From Sphingobacterium arenae (GTDB taxonomy: Bacteria; Bacteroidota; Bacteroidia; Sphingobacteriales; Sphingobacteriaceae): a stretch of DNA of 64,000 nt. Every line of letters starts with the position of its first letter. Position 1 is the first letter of the stretch. Positions 54,235 through 63,631 of this stretch are shown here, piece after piece. The DNA lies in contig NZ_JACNYK010000002.1 in assembly GCF_014692505.1 (NCBI RefSeq), positions 372,001-436,000 on the forward strand, given 5' to 3'. The position numbers and the translations under genes were made by a program. The notes below the pieces were generated by a model, which saw nothing but the letters and a program-made list of their open reading frames with translations, was not told the DNA's origin and ran no database searches.

Positions 54235-56187
54235 TCATTCGCGTTTGAAAGTTCGGCCTTTCCAATTATCGGTACGGAACGAGGAGGCTGGTAACCCCTC
54301 GTGGTTATATAAATTTGCACCCAAAGGATTATTCGCCCAAGCATATCTTACTGCAACAGGATTCGCAATGCCGTCTGCCCAGACAATTACTTTGTTATTT
54401 TCGATTTTTGCTTTTGCCCATACGAATTTTTTATTTTTCCCGGCTATCGTAAAATATTTTAGTGCTTCCCCTTTCGCCACGGGTCTTGAGTCTATATTTT
54501 TAAAGTCGATGATGATCCGATCGCCTTCCACATGATACGTATCGTATACCGGGCCGTTGCTAATAACTTGTTGTCCATACGAAACCTTCATCGCTGCTAG
54601 GGCTAAGCGATTCCCCACTGTTTTCTTATCCTGCGGATGAATGTCATTCGTTTCTCCTACATCGTGTATCACGGCCATACCCGTATGCGGTAAGGCAAGT
54701 GCCATCGACTGCGCTTCACGCAACTCTGCCCATGAAGATTCAACCGGTTGATCTTCTTCCTTCCCATAATTCGCTAATTGTACGTATAGAAATGGGAAAT
54801 CCCCTTGTTCCCATTTGCTTCGCCAATCAACAATCAGATACGCAAATAACTGGCGATATTGATATGCTCTTCCGGCATTGCCCTCTCCTTGGTACCAGGC
54901 TACTCCTTTGATTGTATAATTCGTAAGAGGATAGATCATACTATTGTATATCGCTGTAGGCTTTATATTAAACTTGGTCGTCATATTGGAGCGTAAGGCC
55001 GACAGTTTAGCACCGACTTTGTACTTCCATTTTCCTGCCAAGTCAATCCTTTCATTTGCCGAAATAAAAATACATTCCTTGTCTGGGTAAAAACCTCCCG
55101 GTCCATCCGGATTAAGGATTCGTACGACAATACGATTTTTCCCTGCTTTGACCAACTTACCCGGCACGTTATAGTTTCGCTCTCGGCCACGCATAGAGGA
55201 GTGTCCGACTTTAACACCGTTGAAGTAAGTGCTATCGCGATCATCTATAGCGCCAAAAAACAACGTCGCATCCCTACCGGCTAGATGAGCAGGAACATCA
55301 ATTTCCTTCACCATCCATACCACACCAGGCATATTTTTGATCCCGGTTTTGTCCCAGTATCCGGGCACATCCGTGACACCCCAATCCGAAATATCCAGCA
55401 CGGGATTTGCCCAATTGGTCACATTGTCGGAATAACCAATATCTTCTTCGCGCGACAGCTTATACCAATTCGACTTCAACGCATCATCGGCTTCTTGTGT
55501 CTGCTTCACAACATTTGGATCCTTAAATTTATTAGCTTCAGCAACAAAGTCGGGAAAATGCTTCAACCCTTCCTCACTCATCCACGCTTCGGCTACTGTC
55601 GCAGAATAACTGGCGTTTATAATCCCTATCGGAACCCGTGTATCGTCATACACCGCTTTCGCAAAAAAATAGGCCACCGCGCTAAAATCCAATACATTTT
55701 GTGGATTTGCCGATTTCCACCCTTCCGATTGAACATCGTTTTGCAATAAAAAATTCCACGACGGCTTTACTAAAAACTGACGGATAAAGTTGTTGGCGGA
55801 AGCGGCTATTTCTTTCGTATACCTTTCTTTTACTCTATCCATCTTAAAGGCCATATTCGATTGCCCGGAACATAACCACACATCACCTACGAGGATGTCC
55901 CGGATCGTTATTTCGTTTTCGCCTTCTATCGTCATAACATATGGCCCTCCGGCATCTAGCTTAGGTAAGGTTAACGACCATGTACCATCTACTGCCGTAG
56001 TTACCTGATATTGCTGTTTGTTGAATTTCACGGTAATTTTCTCATCCACATCCGCCCAACCCCATATTTTCACAGATTGGTCTCGCTGCAGAATCATACC
56101 ATCATCGATCAATGCCGGAAGTTTCACTTTAGCATAGATGATAGATGTATATAATATGCTCAACACAAGCAATAGCGTTCTTTTCAT
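54235..56187 (-). CDS. Sialate-O-acetylesterase-type carbohydrate acetyl esterase
   Basis: This 650-aa exported protein has signal LLLVLSILYTSIIYA. It has the SIAE/DUF303 layout: N-terminal beta-domain (LIDDGMILQRDQSVKIWGWA), SGNH nucleophile S110 in WLCSGQSNMAF, a long inserted jelly-roll (about 235-380), then GVAWYQGEGNAG, VDWRSKWEQGDFPFLYVQLA and the D-x-H dyad in DIHPQDKKTVG. It removes O-acetyl groups, from sialic acid in the founding members and from plant or bacterial glycans in others. No sialic-acid catabolism genes are present here, so a general deacetylase role is favoured. It is the last gene of the right-hand enzyme block. Confidence 0.88.
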   Translation of the reverse strand: MKRTLLLVLSILYTSIIYAKVKLPALIDDGMILQRDQSVKIWGWADVDEKITVKFNKQQYQVTTAVDGTWSLTLPKLDAGGPYVMTIEGENEITIRDILVGDVWLCSGQSNMAFKMDRVKERYTKEIAASANNFIRQFLVKPSWNFLLQNDVQSEGWKSANPQNVLDFSAVAYFFAKAVYDDTRVPIGIINASYSATVAEAWMSEEGLKHFPDFVAEANKFKDPNVVKQTQEADDALKSNWYKLSREEDIGYSDNVTNWANPVLDISDWGVTDVPGYWDKTGIKNMPGVVWMVKEIDVPAHLAGRDATLFFGAIDDRDSTYFNGVKVGHSSMRGRERNYNVPGKLVKAGKNRIVVRILNPDGPGGFYPDKECIFISANERIDLAGKWKYKVGAKLSALRSNMTTKFNIKPTAIYNSMIYPLTNYTIKGVAWYQGEGNAGRAYQYRQLFAYLIVDWRSKWEQGDFPFLYVQLANYGKEEDQPVESSWAELREAQSMALALPHTGMAVIHDVGETNDIHPQDKKTVGNRLALAAMKVSYGQQVISNGPVYDTYHVEGDRIIIDFKNIDSRPVAKGEALKYFTIAGKNKKFVWAKAKIENNKVIVWADGIANPVAVRYAWANNPLGANLYNHEGLPASSFRTDNWKGRTFKRE

Positions 56188-56190
56188 TTG

Positions 56191-59136
56191 TTATCTTTGA
56201 TTAATAAATGTTGTTTCCAAAATAACTAATCTCCTATCTCCTTTAAAACCCATCTCTACCGCTGTAGAATTGACGGGACAACTCACCTCTTCGGTACTAT
56301 GAGGTGCAATTTCTTTTGATACTGCTTCACCGTTGATCCATACCTGAACTGTCAAGGGTATATCATCGGGGTTCCAAACCTTACTAACAGCAGCATTGAC
56401 GCCAGGCAGAACGCTGCACCAAAACCTTCCCTCCCCCTCCGTTGACTTTTTGTCCTGTATCTCAGGCATGGCTGCAAAACCTCGTAAAAAATATGGTCCA
56501 AATGGACGGCGACCATTAGCTACATACTGCAGACCCGGACGTGACGCAAATGCGACTCTCAAACCGGGAGCAAATTGATCCCCTTTATCCGTGATCGTAA
56601 TCGTCTTATTCTTATTCAATTCAGGAATACGCGGTGTAGCGTTCACCATCAAACCACTATTCACTCCAGTCAATACGCCGTTTTCTGTTTCATAATCACC
56701 CCAGACGATGGTACTCCTAATCAACGGATGTCGTTCATGCCCCTCGTTCGTTCCATTATAGGCAATTAAATTACGTAAAAGTCGGTCTGCAATAGGATCT
56801 AATCCGGTACGACGCGCTAAATCGAATCCACTCAACAAAACACTTCCATCGCCATTAAACTGTTCCGCTAATGCCACGCCTTCCAGTCCGGCACCATAAT
56901 TACCCAAAACAGCAATCTTCTCCAGCGCAGACTTATCAACGGGTGTAAAGCCGTCTGTCACCGGATATATCGCCGGTAGGTTATTTTTCGTTTCGTCCCA
57001 GTTCGTGTAATCAGACCATACCCGTAGGTTACGCCGTTCTATTCCAGCCATCACCGGATGATCCGGACGTTCAGCATTCACATAGTATCCGTTACGTGAA
57101 GGTCGGATAGGTGCCGGGTAAGCCGGATTATCTATATCAGGAAGTGTACTTTTAAATGGCTTTTCAACGATGGCATTCACATGGGGCATATGAAGAGAAT
57201 CCTGACGAAGAAACAACACCCGTCCACCTTTTGTAATGTAATCTTTAATGACAGCGCTATTTCGTAGGATGATATGGTCTGCTGCATTTTCTCCGATAAC
57301 TAAAGAAGACGTTAGCGGTATCCGCCTAAAATCCGTCAATAACTGGTAGTCGACGCCCAAGCGTTGGAGTGACTCGGCTGTCGTTCCAATTGGATCATAC
57401 AATAGTACATCGGATGTTGGCGTAGATGCCGATTGGACAAATGTCTGGTTTGCTATAAAAAGCTTATACGAGTTCTTACTGACTTCGCGGTTTCCAGCGA
57501 TAATTTTACCGGTAAGCTCATACTCTCCTGTAGCAAGATTATCGGGTATTTTCATCTCAATCGGCTGTTGGTACGTGCCATAATAAGGGACGTCGACAAT
57601 GTCAACACTATCTACCCATAGTTTCTTATGCGTTTTGTCCGAAAGAGAATAGACAATCCGTGCGTTTTTCAAATCACGTCTCTCTTCATCATCATTTACC
57701 ACATGCGCTATAGCTTTTACCGTTGCGCCTGCATAGACCTGCGGAGTCCAGCACTCCCAGCTCAACAAAATAGGCTGAAAAGATCTTTTCAGCTGCTCCG
57801 CAGCAGGTTTAGGATTCATATCCGCAAATTCATTTACCGTATCCCAGTTGTAAAATAAAATCGTAAACGGGAATATACCACTCAGCTCGTGGTTGATCAC
57901 TCTCAGCCGTCTGAAAATTTCTACGGCTTGCTTTATGGTATAAATCTGATGCTCATCCGCCAGATTTGCTTGTAGATCTTGATGCGCATGTCCGGTCCAG
58001 GCTAATTGAGATCCCGGGTTTTTGTGATTAGGCGTCATGTTATACCGTCCATCAGGTCCGGTATAGTTACCTATACACTCTGTAAAAGTTATTGGCTGCA
58101 CCCGTTTCGGAAATGGAACAATCTGATTATTATCTCGCGTGTGGAGAAAGGTAAAAGGCGAGGAATAATACCAACCCCAGTAACGGTGTAGATCACAAAT
58201 ATCTCCCACCTTCCCATAGCCGTATCCTGCGTTGGCAATATACACACGCGTTTCATCCCACTTCTTCAATTCGTCGTATGCATAGGATAGAAACTTATCC
58301 CATTCGGCGGCTCGTCTACCGGCAAAAGGTGTTTCGTTAGTCATGGCATAGATTATCAAGCTCGGATGGTGTGCTATCGCCCCCAGTTTGTTGTGCTTAT
58401 ACCAAGCTACCCCCCTATCATAATCTTGTGGGAAACCGCCATCCGTCTCGTCACCAATTTTCTCGAAATTCTCGACCTTTGCTCCTCTAGCAACGGTGCC
58501 GCTGTAATTTCCACCAAACACCATCATCCCCAATTCATCACATACATCATACCATGTTTCGTCGTCTGGAATGCGTATAATATTCACATTCAAACTCTTC
58601 ATAAAACGTACGTATTGCATAGCAAATGCTCGACTTCGCTCCACGTGGGACGGAATTCCTCTATTTGGTGGATTTATGGCAAAGCCCCGAAGAAATATCG
58701 GGTCCCCATTCAAAAACAAATTCCCATTCCTTGATTCAAAACTTCTGAAACCAGTTCTTTCGGTCAGACTACTGACTAATTTCCGCTGCTGGTATTGTTC
58801 CAACACCACTTCATACAAATAAGGGTTTGTAGGGCTCCATAATTGTGGTGCAAGATCGCTTATTGTACAAGAAAGCGTAGGCTTACCCTTGTCCTCGATA
58901 AGCACGAAATCCACATCTCCTTGCCATAGGGTACTGTTGTCATCCAAGGAACGGATTTTTACGTTGAAGGTATTTTCTGGGGCCTGCCGGAAGGTTTCGT
59001 CTACCACCAAACGTACAAAATCAACGCCTGTAAAAGGTGTCAATTTAATTTGATCTTGCATTGCTCCGGCTTGAAAAGCAACAATTAGAAACGCGAAAAG
59101 TAAGCCAGCTCGTTGTCTCCAGTTATATTCACTCAT
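56191..59136 (-). CDS. GH2-like glycoside hydrolase without the N-terminal sugar-binding domain
   Basis: This 981-aa exported protein starts (after the signal) directly in the GH2 Ig-like domain (LAPQLWSPTNPYLYEV). The GH2 barrel follows: RTGFRSFESRNGNLFLNGDP, NIIRIPDDETWYDVCDELGM, the acid/base E268 in IIYAMTNETPF, and the nucleophile candidate E353 in ITFTECIGNYTG. Residues about 455-560 form an Ig-like domain. About 570-790 resemble a glutamine-amidotransferase-like fold (VIKDYITKGGRVLFL), and a final beta-domain follows. The jelly-roll that usually opens GH2 proteins is missing. It probably acts as a beta-glycosidase (galactosidase, mannosidase or glucuronidase type). Confidence 0.8.
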   Translation of the reverse strand: MSEYNWRQRAGLLFAFLIVAFQAGAMQDQIKLTPFTGVDFVRLVVDETFRQAPENTFNVKIRSLDDNSTLWQGDVDFVLIEDKGKPTLSCTISDLAPQLWSPTNPYLYEVVLEQYQQRKLVSSLTERTGFRSFESRNGNLFLNGDPIFLRGFAINPPNRGIPSHVERSRAFAMQYVRFMKSLNVNIIRIPDDETWYDVCDELGMMVFGGNYSGTVARGAKVENFEKIGDETDGGFPQDYDRGVAWYKHNKLGAIAHHPSLIIYAMTNETPFAGRRAAEWDKFLSYAYDELKKWDETRVYIANAGYGYGKVGDICDLHRYWGWYYSSPFTFLHTRDNNQIVPFPKRVQPITFTECIGNYTGPDGRYNMTPNHKNPGSQLAWTGHAHQDLQANLADEHQIYTIKQAVEIFRRLRVINHELSGIFPFTILFYNWDTVNEFADMNPKPAAEQLKRSFQPILLSWECWTPQVYAGATVKAIAHVVNDDEERRDLKNARIVYSLSDKTHKKLWVDSVDIVDVPYYGTYQQPIEMKIPDNLATGEYELTGKIIAGNREVSKNSYKLFIANQTFVQSASTPTSDVLLYDPIGTTAESLQRLGVDYQLLTDFRRIPLTSSLVIGENAADHIILRNSAVIKDYITKGGRVLFLRQDSLHMPHVNAIVEKPFKSTLPDIDNPAYPAPIRPSRNGYYVNAERPDHPVMAGIERRNLRVWSDYTNWDETKNNLPAIYPVTDGFTPVDKSALEKIAVLGNYGAGLEGVALAEQFNGDGSVLLSGFDLARRTGLDPIADRLLRNLIAYNGTNEGHERHPLIRSTIVWGDYETENGVLTGVNSGLMVNATPRIPELNKNKTITITDKGDQFAPGLRVAFASRPGLQYVANGRRPFGPYFLRGFAAMPEIQDKKSTEGEGRFWCSVLPGVNAAVSKVWNPDDIPLTVQVWINGEAVSKEIAPHSTEEVSCPVNSTAVEMGFKGDRRLVILETTFINQR

Positions 59137-59144
59137 GAAACTCT

Positions 59145-60473
59145 CTATTTTTTCTCGTTGATCAATATTGATGTATTATACCGGATAAAATGGTCGTACA
59201 CACCATGCATCCACATGACGATCGGTTTGCCCATGTGCCGGTCGACCACATAAGGTCGTATGTTTTTGGCAGAAGAATTATGGGTTAACGCGGTGCTTTT
59301 CCATTTTTCCCCCTTCCGTTGCCAGTGTTCGATCTCAAATACACCATTTACCTGCCGGGACATAAATACATTTTTAGGATTGTGATGATCGAGTACCAAC
59401 CCTCCTGAGTAATGTTCTTCCAATACTTTCCCATTTTTCTCAGGTTCCGTCATGTATTTTCCAGCATTTATTAATTCATAATCCTGCCATTTTTTGCCAT
59501 CCCAATAAGCGTAGTAATAGATATGATCATATATCGACGGGAAGCGTGCATAGGCTATGACCGGACGTCCTTTTTTGTCTAACGCAATGTCCCATATCCA
59601 AGATTTGACTTTTACTTTATCATAATCATACACCTTGTCGATTTTGGTTATGTCCAGTGGAATTTCGTGTATTCCTTGAAGTTCATTTCCATTGGTTTGA
59701 TAAAATTTATCTTTCTCATAATATACGTGATATACGGATGACAAGCTAACTTTCGGGTGCCCGTCTGTAAATAGAAAATGAATTTTTGATTTATGATCAG
59801 AAACGATCTTTAAGTAAGGTATCTTGTTATGGCTTCCTTTACTGGTAAGGTATGCTTTGGCAATTGACCATGTTTTCCCCAGATCATCACTATACGTATA
59901 ATTTTGTTTCCAGTTTACATCCTGCGTTGTTCCTGTTCTCCTGTTTCTACTTCGGAAAAACATATAAATACGATTATTTTCATCCGACAGCATAACAGGG
60001 TGAGAATACGTAATAAACTCATCGTCCAACCCAAACGAAAGCGTTACCTCTTCTTCCCATGCACTTATATCTTCCATATTTTTGCTCTTACGCATAAAGA
60101 ATTTCCCATTGTGCTCGGTATAAAACACCAGTAGTTTCCCGTCTGGTAAAAACAAAATAGAGGGCACATTATGATCATCGATCTGTAGCTTTTTGTGCAG
60201 AATGTGGCTTTTAACTACTTTTGTTTTCATGTCTCGCGAACCAATGACCACATCTCCTTGGCTGTTGATGTATCCGTAATAAACTTTTTCGTATTTACCT
60301 TTATGATAGACCGCCCTTGGATCGGCAAACCAACACCATGCACCATCTTCAGCCGCAACATGATACGTCGAGGTAGTGGGTACATTTATCTGGGAATATG
60401 TGTTTATACCACTGAACAACCCTATCATAAAAAGGATAATATATCTCTTAAATTCGTTGTTTTGCTTCATCAT
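59145..60473 (-). CDS. BNR_4-type seven-bladed propeller enzyme, copy 2
   Basis: This 442-aa exported protein has signal LFMIGLFSGINTYSQ. It shows the same BNR_4 motifs as copy 1 (DGAWCWFADPRAVYHKG, YYGYINSQGDVVIGSRD, LQIDDHNVPSILFLPDGKL, ITYSHPVMLSDENNRIYMFF, KIHFLFTDGHP, VVDRHMGKPIVMWMHGVYDH). The shared fold includes GH145 and PL24/25/27-like enzymes active on glucuronate-rhamnose bonds. It lies 8 nt upstream of the GH2-like gene. The two copies may cut two linkages of one glycan, or serve different compartments. Confidence 0.8.
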   Translation of the reverse strand: MMKQNNEFKRYIILFMIGLFSGINTYSQINVPTTSTYHVAAEDGAWCWFADPRAVYHKGKYEKVYYGYINSQGDVVIGSRDMKTKVVKSHILHKKLQIDDHNVPSILFLPDGKLLVFYTEHNGKFFMRKSKNMEDISAWEEEVTLSFGLDDEFITYSHPVMLSDENNRIYMFFRSRNRRTGTTQDVNWKQNYTYSDDLGKTWSIAKAYLTSKGSHNKIPYLKIVSDHKSKIHFLFTDGHPKVSLSSVYHVYYEKDKFYQTNGNELQGIHEIPLDITKIDKVYDYDKVKVKSWIWDIALDKKGRPVIAYARFPSIYDHIYYYAYWDGKKWQDYELINAGKYMTEPEKNGKVLEEHYSGGLVLDHHNPKNVFMSRQVNGVFEIEHWQRKGEKWKSTALTHNSSAKNIRPYVVDRHMGKPIVMWMHGVYDHFIRYNTSILINEKK

Positions 60474-60508
60474 CGTGTTACAGATTATTTGTTACGTTCT
60501 TGCATTTC

Positions 60509-62065
60509 CTAAAGTCCCGGTCCTTCATATAGTCCCCTATTAGGTATCTTTTGACTGTCTACTTTGTTGCCATAAAAATCTATACCACCGTTGTTAGGTA
60601 TTACGCTACCAGAGCGCAGTGCCGGTGATCCTTTTCTAACCTTATAGCCGTCCAATGTATTCAAGCCAATACTTCCTAGTCCTGGAGATACGAATAATGG
60701 ATCTTCCGTGATTTTAGCCGGATCGTCTGGTTCTCCTTTAGGATGATTTCCGTAAAAAACATTATTACCAAACGTTCTGTTTTGAACACCTTTGTAACCT
60801 AGAAGCGCAAACCGGTACGTAGCCCCCTCACTCCTGTTGTAGATAATGTTATTGTGGAAACTATAGGTGTGATCCGTATTTGATCGTTCACGGATGATGA
60901 CTGGTGACACATGTTCGCCGATAAAAAACACATTGTTATAAACGGACGCTCCCGAAAAAGCATAGTTAAAATAAACTAACGCTCCCTTGTCATTCTGACT
61001 CAGGTTATACCGAACGATAATGTCATCATCTCTCTTATGTGTGCAAAACCACACCAGTCCGTGCGCATTGTCATGGCTATAGCTGTACTGCCAAATGGTT
61101 CCGGGACTATTGATGTCGGGGTCGTACAGACTCCCGTCTGCATCGGGAGAACGATTGAGAAAGCCTTCATTATATTGGAATACGGTGCCGCGAACCGTTC
61201 TGGAAAAAATGGTATTTCCGGTGATATCCGTTGCCGTTTCATAACACAGATTACGCTCCACCAAACCGCCCTCTGTCATCCGGATAATCATCGCATTCTT
61301 GGAAATATGATGAATGACATTATTTCGGACGATCAGATTTGTCATTTTTCTATTTTCCCACTTTTCTCCCTCGGGATAATCAAACACTCCTTTTTCGTGA
61401 CTCGTCGCAATACCTTGGTTTTGAATATGATGGATATGACAGTTCTCTATTAAAATATCGTTGTAGCGTGTCGGTTTTATATCATCTGCTACGGTGGTAA
61501 TGTAGATCCCCGCTGTTCGCTTTTCGGGATGCCCGTTTCCAATTATTCCTTTTATATGATGGATATGCAGATTCCTCAAATAGACGTGATGGATTAGTCC
61601 GTGGTTTTCAGCACTGATCTCTACCCCTCTGCGATCCCCAGGTTTATCTGAATCGTTGGTGATTTCGAGGTTGTTGATCTCCCAATAGGACTGATTATAG
61701 AGGTATACAACACCTTTTCCGGTCATTCCATCTCCATCAATAAGGGGTTTACTTCCCGTACCATATTGATCAATTACAACGGGTTGTTGTGCCGTACCCG
61801 AACCCCTGGGATGTAGATGGCCGAACCACATACTTCCGGCTTTCAGCAAAATCTTTGCGCCGGGGCCAAAGGAGACACTATTGACTTTCTTTAGCGACTG
61901 CCAGGCTTCTTTTTCAGAAAAGCCATCATGATTGTCGTTTCCTGTTTCGGAATCGACATATACGGTTGTGGTAATAATATTTGCCGAAACCCTTTCATAG
62001 CCTATACACAATAGGCTTAGCAAAAGAAATCTCAAAATTAAAAATCGAAAATGGTGTATGAGCAT
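60509..62065 (-). CDS. Right-handed parallel beta-helix protein (polysaccharide lyase-like), exported
   Basis: This 518-aa protein has a signal peptide ending IGYERVSAN. It opens TTVYVDSETGNDNHDGFSEK, the usual start of DUF1565/pectate-lyase-type beta-helices, and continues with strands such as YWEINNLEITNDS, NHGLIHHVYLRNLHIHHIKG, DILIENCHIHHIQNQGIATS, MTNLIVRNNVIHHISKN and YSFHNNIIYN. Rows of stacked His and Asn suit a lyase cleft. The end NRGLYEGPGL marks the C-terminal cap. It probably cleaves a uronate-containing glycan by beta-elimination. It lies between the esterase fusion and the BNR_4 gene. The lyase family cannot be assigned. Confidence 0.78.
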   Translation of the reverse strand: MLIHHFRFLILRFLLLSLLCIGYERVSANIITTTVYVDSETGNDNHDGFSEKEAWQSLKKVNSVSFGPGAKILLKAGSMWFGHLHPRGSGTAQQPVVIDQYGTGSKPLIDGDGMTGKGVVYLYNQSYWEINNLEITNDSDKPGDRRGVEISAENHGLIHHVYLRNLHIHHIKGIIGNGHPEKRTAGIYITTVADDIKPTRYNDILIENCHIHHIQNQGIATSHEKGVFDYPEGEKWENRKMTNLIVRNNVIHHISKNAMIIRMTEGGLVERNLCYETATDITGNTIFSRTVRGTVFQYNEGFLNRSPDADGSLYDPDINSPGTIWQYSYSHDNAHGLVWFCTHKRDDDIIVRYNLSQNDKGALVYFNYAFSGASVYNNVFFIGEHVSPVIIRERSNTDHTYSFHNNIIYNRSEGATYRFALLGYKGVQNRTFGNNVFYGNHPKGEPDDPAKITEDPLFVSPGLGSIGLNTLDGYKVRKGSPALRSGSVIPNNGGIDFYGNKVDSQKIPNRGLYEGPGL

Positions 62066-62071
62066 CTGACG

Positions 62072-63631
62072 TTAATTGTTTAAGGTGATCTGGTTCAACT
62101 GCGTCCGGTCGATAGCCACCTCTGCATGGCTTGCTTCTTGGCTAACCAAGTTTGCATAAGCGTCTTCTACATAGGCTTCTTTTACTTGACATGTAAAATC
62201 TTTGAGTTTGTACTTCTCCTCCTGATAAACGGTTTGTTGCATCTTTTCAAATTTGTTTTCCATATCTTGCTGCGTAACCGTAATGATACTATCATTCAGG
62301 AGTTTATATTTCAATTGGATAAGGGCGTTATGGAATCGGTAATCAAAAAAGGTTTGTTCATTAAATGTAACCGGTCCATATATCACTTGATTATCGGCGA
62401 CCATATGCTCCCGTTTATGATTATTTTGCTCCATATCTGTCAAAAATTCTTGATAATTTTTGTAAGGCCAGATATCTCGCTCCATCAACATCTTTTCCTG
62501 CACTTTAAGGATCTTCAAGGACGTAAGCGCTCTTTCCCGAAGGAGGTCAACAGCATTCGCTCCTTTCCTCTCCCGGTTTACCGACCGATATACCTCGGCA
62601 CGGTATTTCCGCATCTCACGCTGCAGTTCCTCTTTCGTTATTTCGATTCCCGCGATGGTACCAATCGTTTGGGCTTTCTTCTGATTATCCTTCGATACAG
62701 AAGAACCATCCGAAACCAGGACTTTTCTTAGAAACTTCACAATCTCGTCCGTTTTTTTCGCCGTTATATAATTGTAAATCGCATGCCCTTTCCCCGCAAA
62801 AACATGGGTTTCAGACATGCTGTTTCCTGTTTCTTTCATTTTCTTCTCCAAATCATAGGCATAGTCTACATGGATCAGTTTATCTTGATCACCGTGGTAA
62901 GTAAGTAATGCTGGTGCCCCACTTTTGATATGGTTTGAATTCTCCAAACCTCCCCATAAATTGACTACCGCTTGGATGGGCAGTATTGTCTGGTCCGAGG
63001 CATAAGCAGTGTACAAGGCGGTCATTGCACCGGCAGATCCTCCCGATATAACAACCGAAGATAGGTCAAGTCTATAGGTGTCCGTATTGTCTTTTATCCA
63101 CTGAAGTGCCAATTGCGCATCGCTGGAAGCATTTTTAACCGCTTCTTGCAATTTTGGATGAAAGCCTTTTGTCGGCAGTCCCTTGGACATATTGGCGGTA
63201 CAACTGACTCCAGCAGTTTTCTCGTGCTTTAGCGTGAGGTAATAATTGATAGAAATCACTGCAAATCCATGCTTAGCAAGCTTTGTACAAAAAGCCTGTG
63301 TACCCGCATTGCCCTTATCGCCACCAGCAAAACCACCACCGTGCACAAACATGAAAACGGGTAATTTACCCTCTCTTTCTTCCGGCAAATAGAGGTCTAA
63401 CGTCCTGTCAGAAGTCGTATCCTGTCCAATTCCCTTTGGTTTCTCCCCGTATCGTAGATTCCTATGAACCTGAATACCCTCGCCAGTAGTTTGGGTCTGC
63501 CAGGCAGCGGTCGTCGCTACGGAGAAGTAGCATAAAATTGCCAAACTCAAAAATGCAACGAGATGTCTCTTTCTACCAGCTCTTTTTTTGTCTATATAAT
63601 ATCGTCTCATCTTCCTAAATTTATCTTCCAT
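62072..63631 (-). CDS. HGGG-type esterase fused to a SurA-like chaperone domain
   Basis: This 519-aa exported protein has a hydrophobic signal at about 22-42. Residues 50-310 are a BD-FAE/carboxylesterase-type alpha/beta hydrolase: oxyanion HGGG at 97-100, S199 in VISGGSAGAM, D250 in YHGDQDKLI and H283 in GKGHAIYNY. Residues about 320-500 look like the helical N-terminal domain of SurA/PrsA-type foldases (IAGIEITKEELQREMRKYRA, LRERALTSLKILKVQEKMLM); no PPIase core follows. The start overlaps the DUF2264 stop (TAATG). The esterase would deacylate the glycan; the tail may help fold outer-membrane proteins or act as a docking arm. The fusion is unusual. Confidence 0.78.
   Translation of the reverse strand: MEDKFRKMRRYYIDKKRAGRKRHLVAFLSLAILCYFSVATTAAWQTQTTGEGIQVHRNLRYGEKPKGIGQDTTSDRTLDLYLPEEREGKLPVFMFVHGGGFAGGDKGNAGTQAFCTKLAKHGFAVISINYYLTLKHEKTAGVSCTANMSKGLPTKGFHPKLQEAVKNASSDAQLALQWIKDNTDTYRLDLSSVVISGGSAGAMTALYTAYASDQTILPIQAVVNLWGGLENSNHIKSGAPALLTYHGDQDKLIHVDYAYDLEKKMKETGNSMSETHVFAGKGHAIYNYITAKKTDEIVKFLRKVLVSDGSSVSKDNQKKAQTIGTIAGIEITKEELQREMRKYRAEVYRSVNRERKGANAVDLLRERALTSLKILKVQEKMLMERDIWPYKNYQEFLTDMEQNNHKREHMVADNQVIYGPVTFNEQTFFDYRFHNALIQLKYKLLNDSIITVTQQDMENKFEKMQQTVYQEEKYKLKDFTCQVKEAYVEDAYANLVSQEASHAEVAIDRTQLNQITLNN

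Noticed and set aside
38009..60473. Naming the BNR_4 proteins as sialidases
   Set aside because: Asp-box repeats and the sialidase arginine triad were not seen, and no sialic-acid catabolic genes accompany them.
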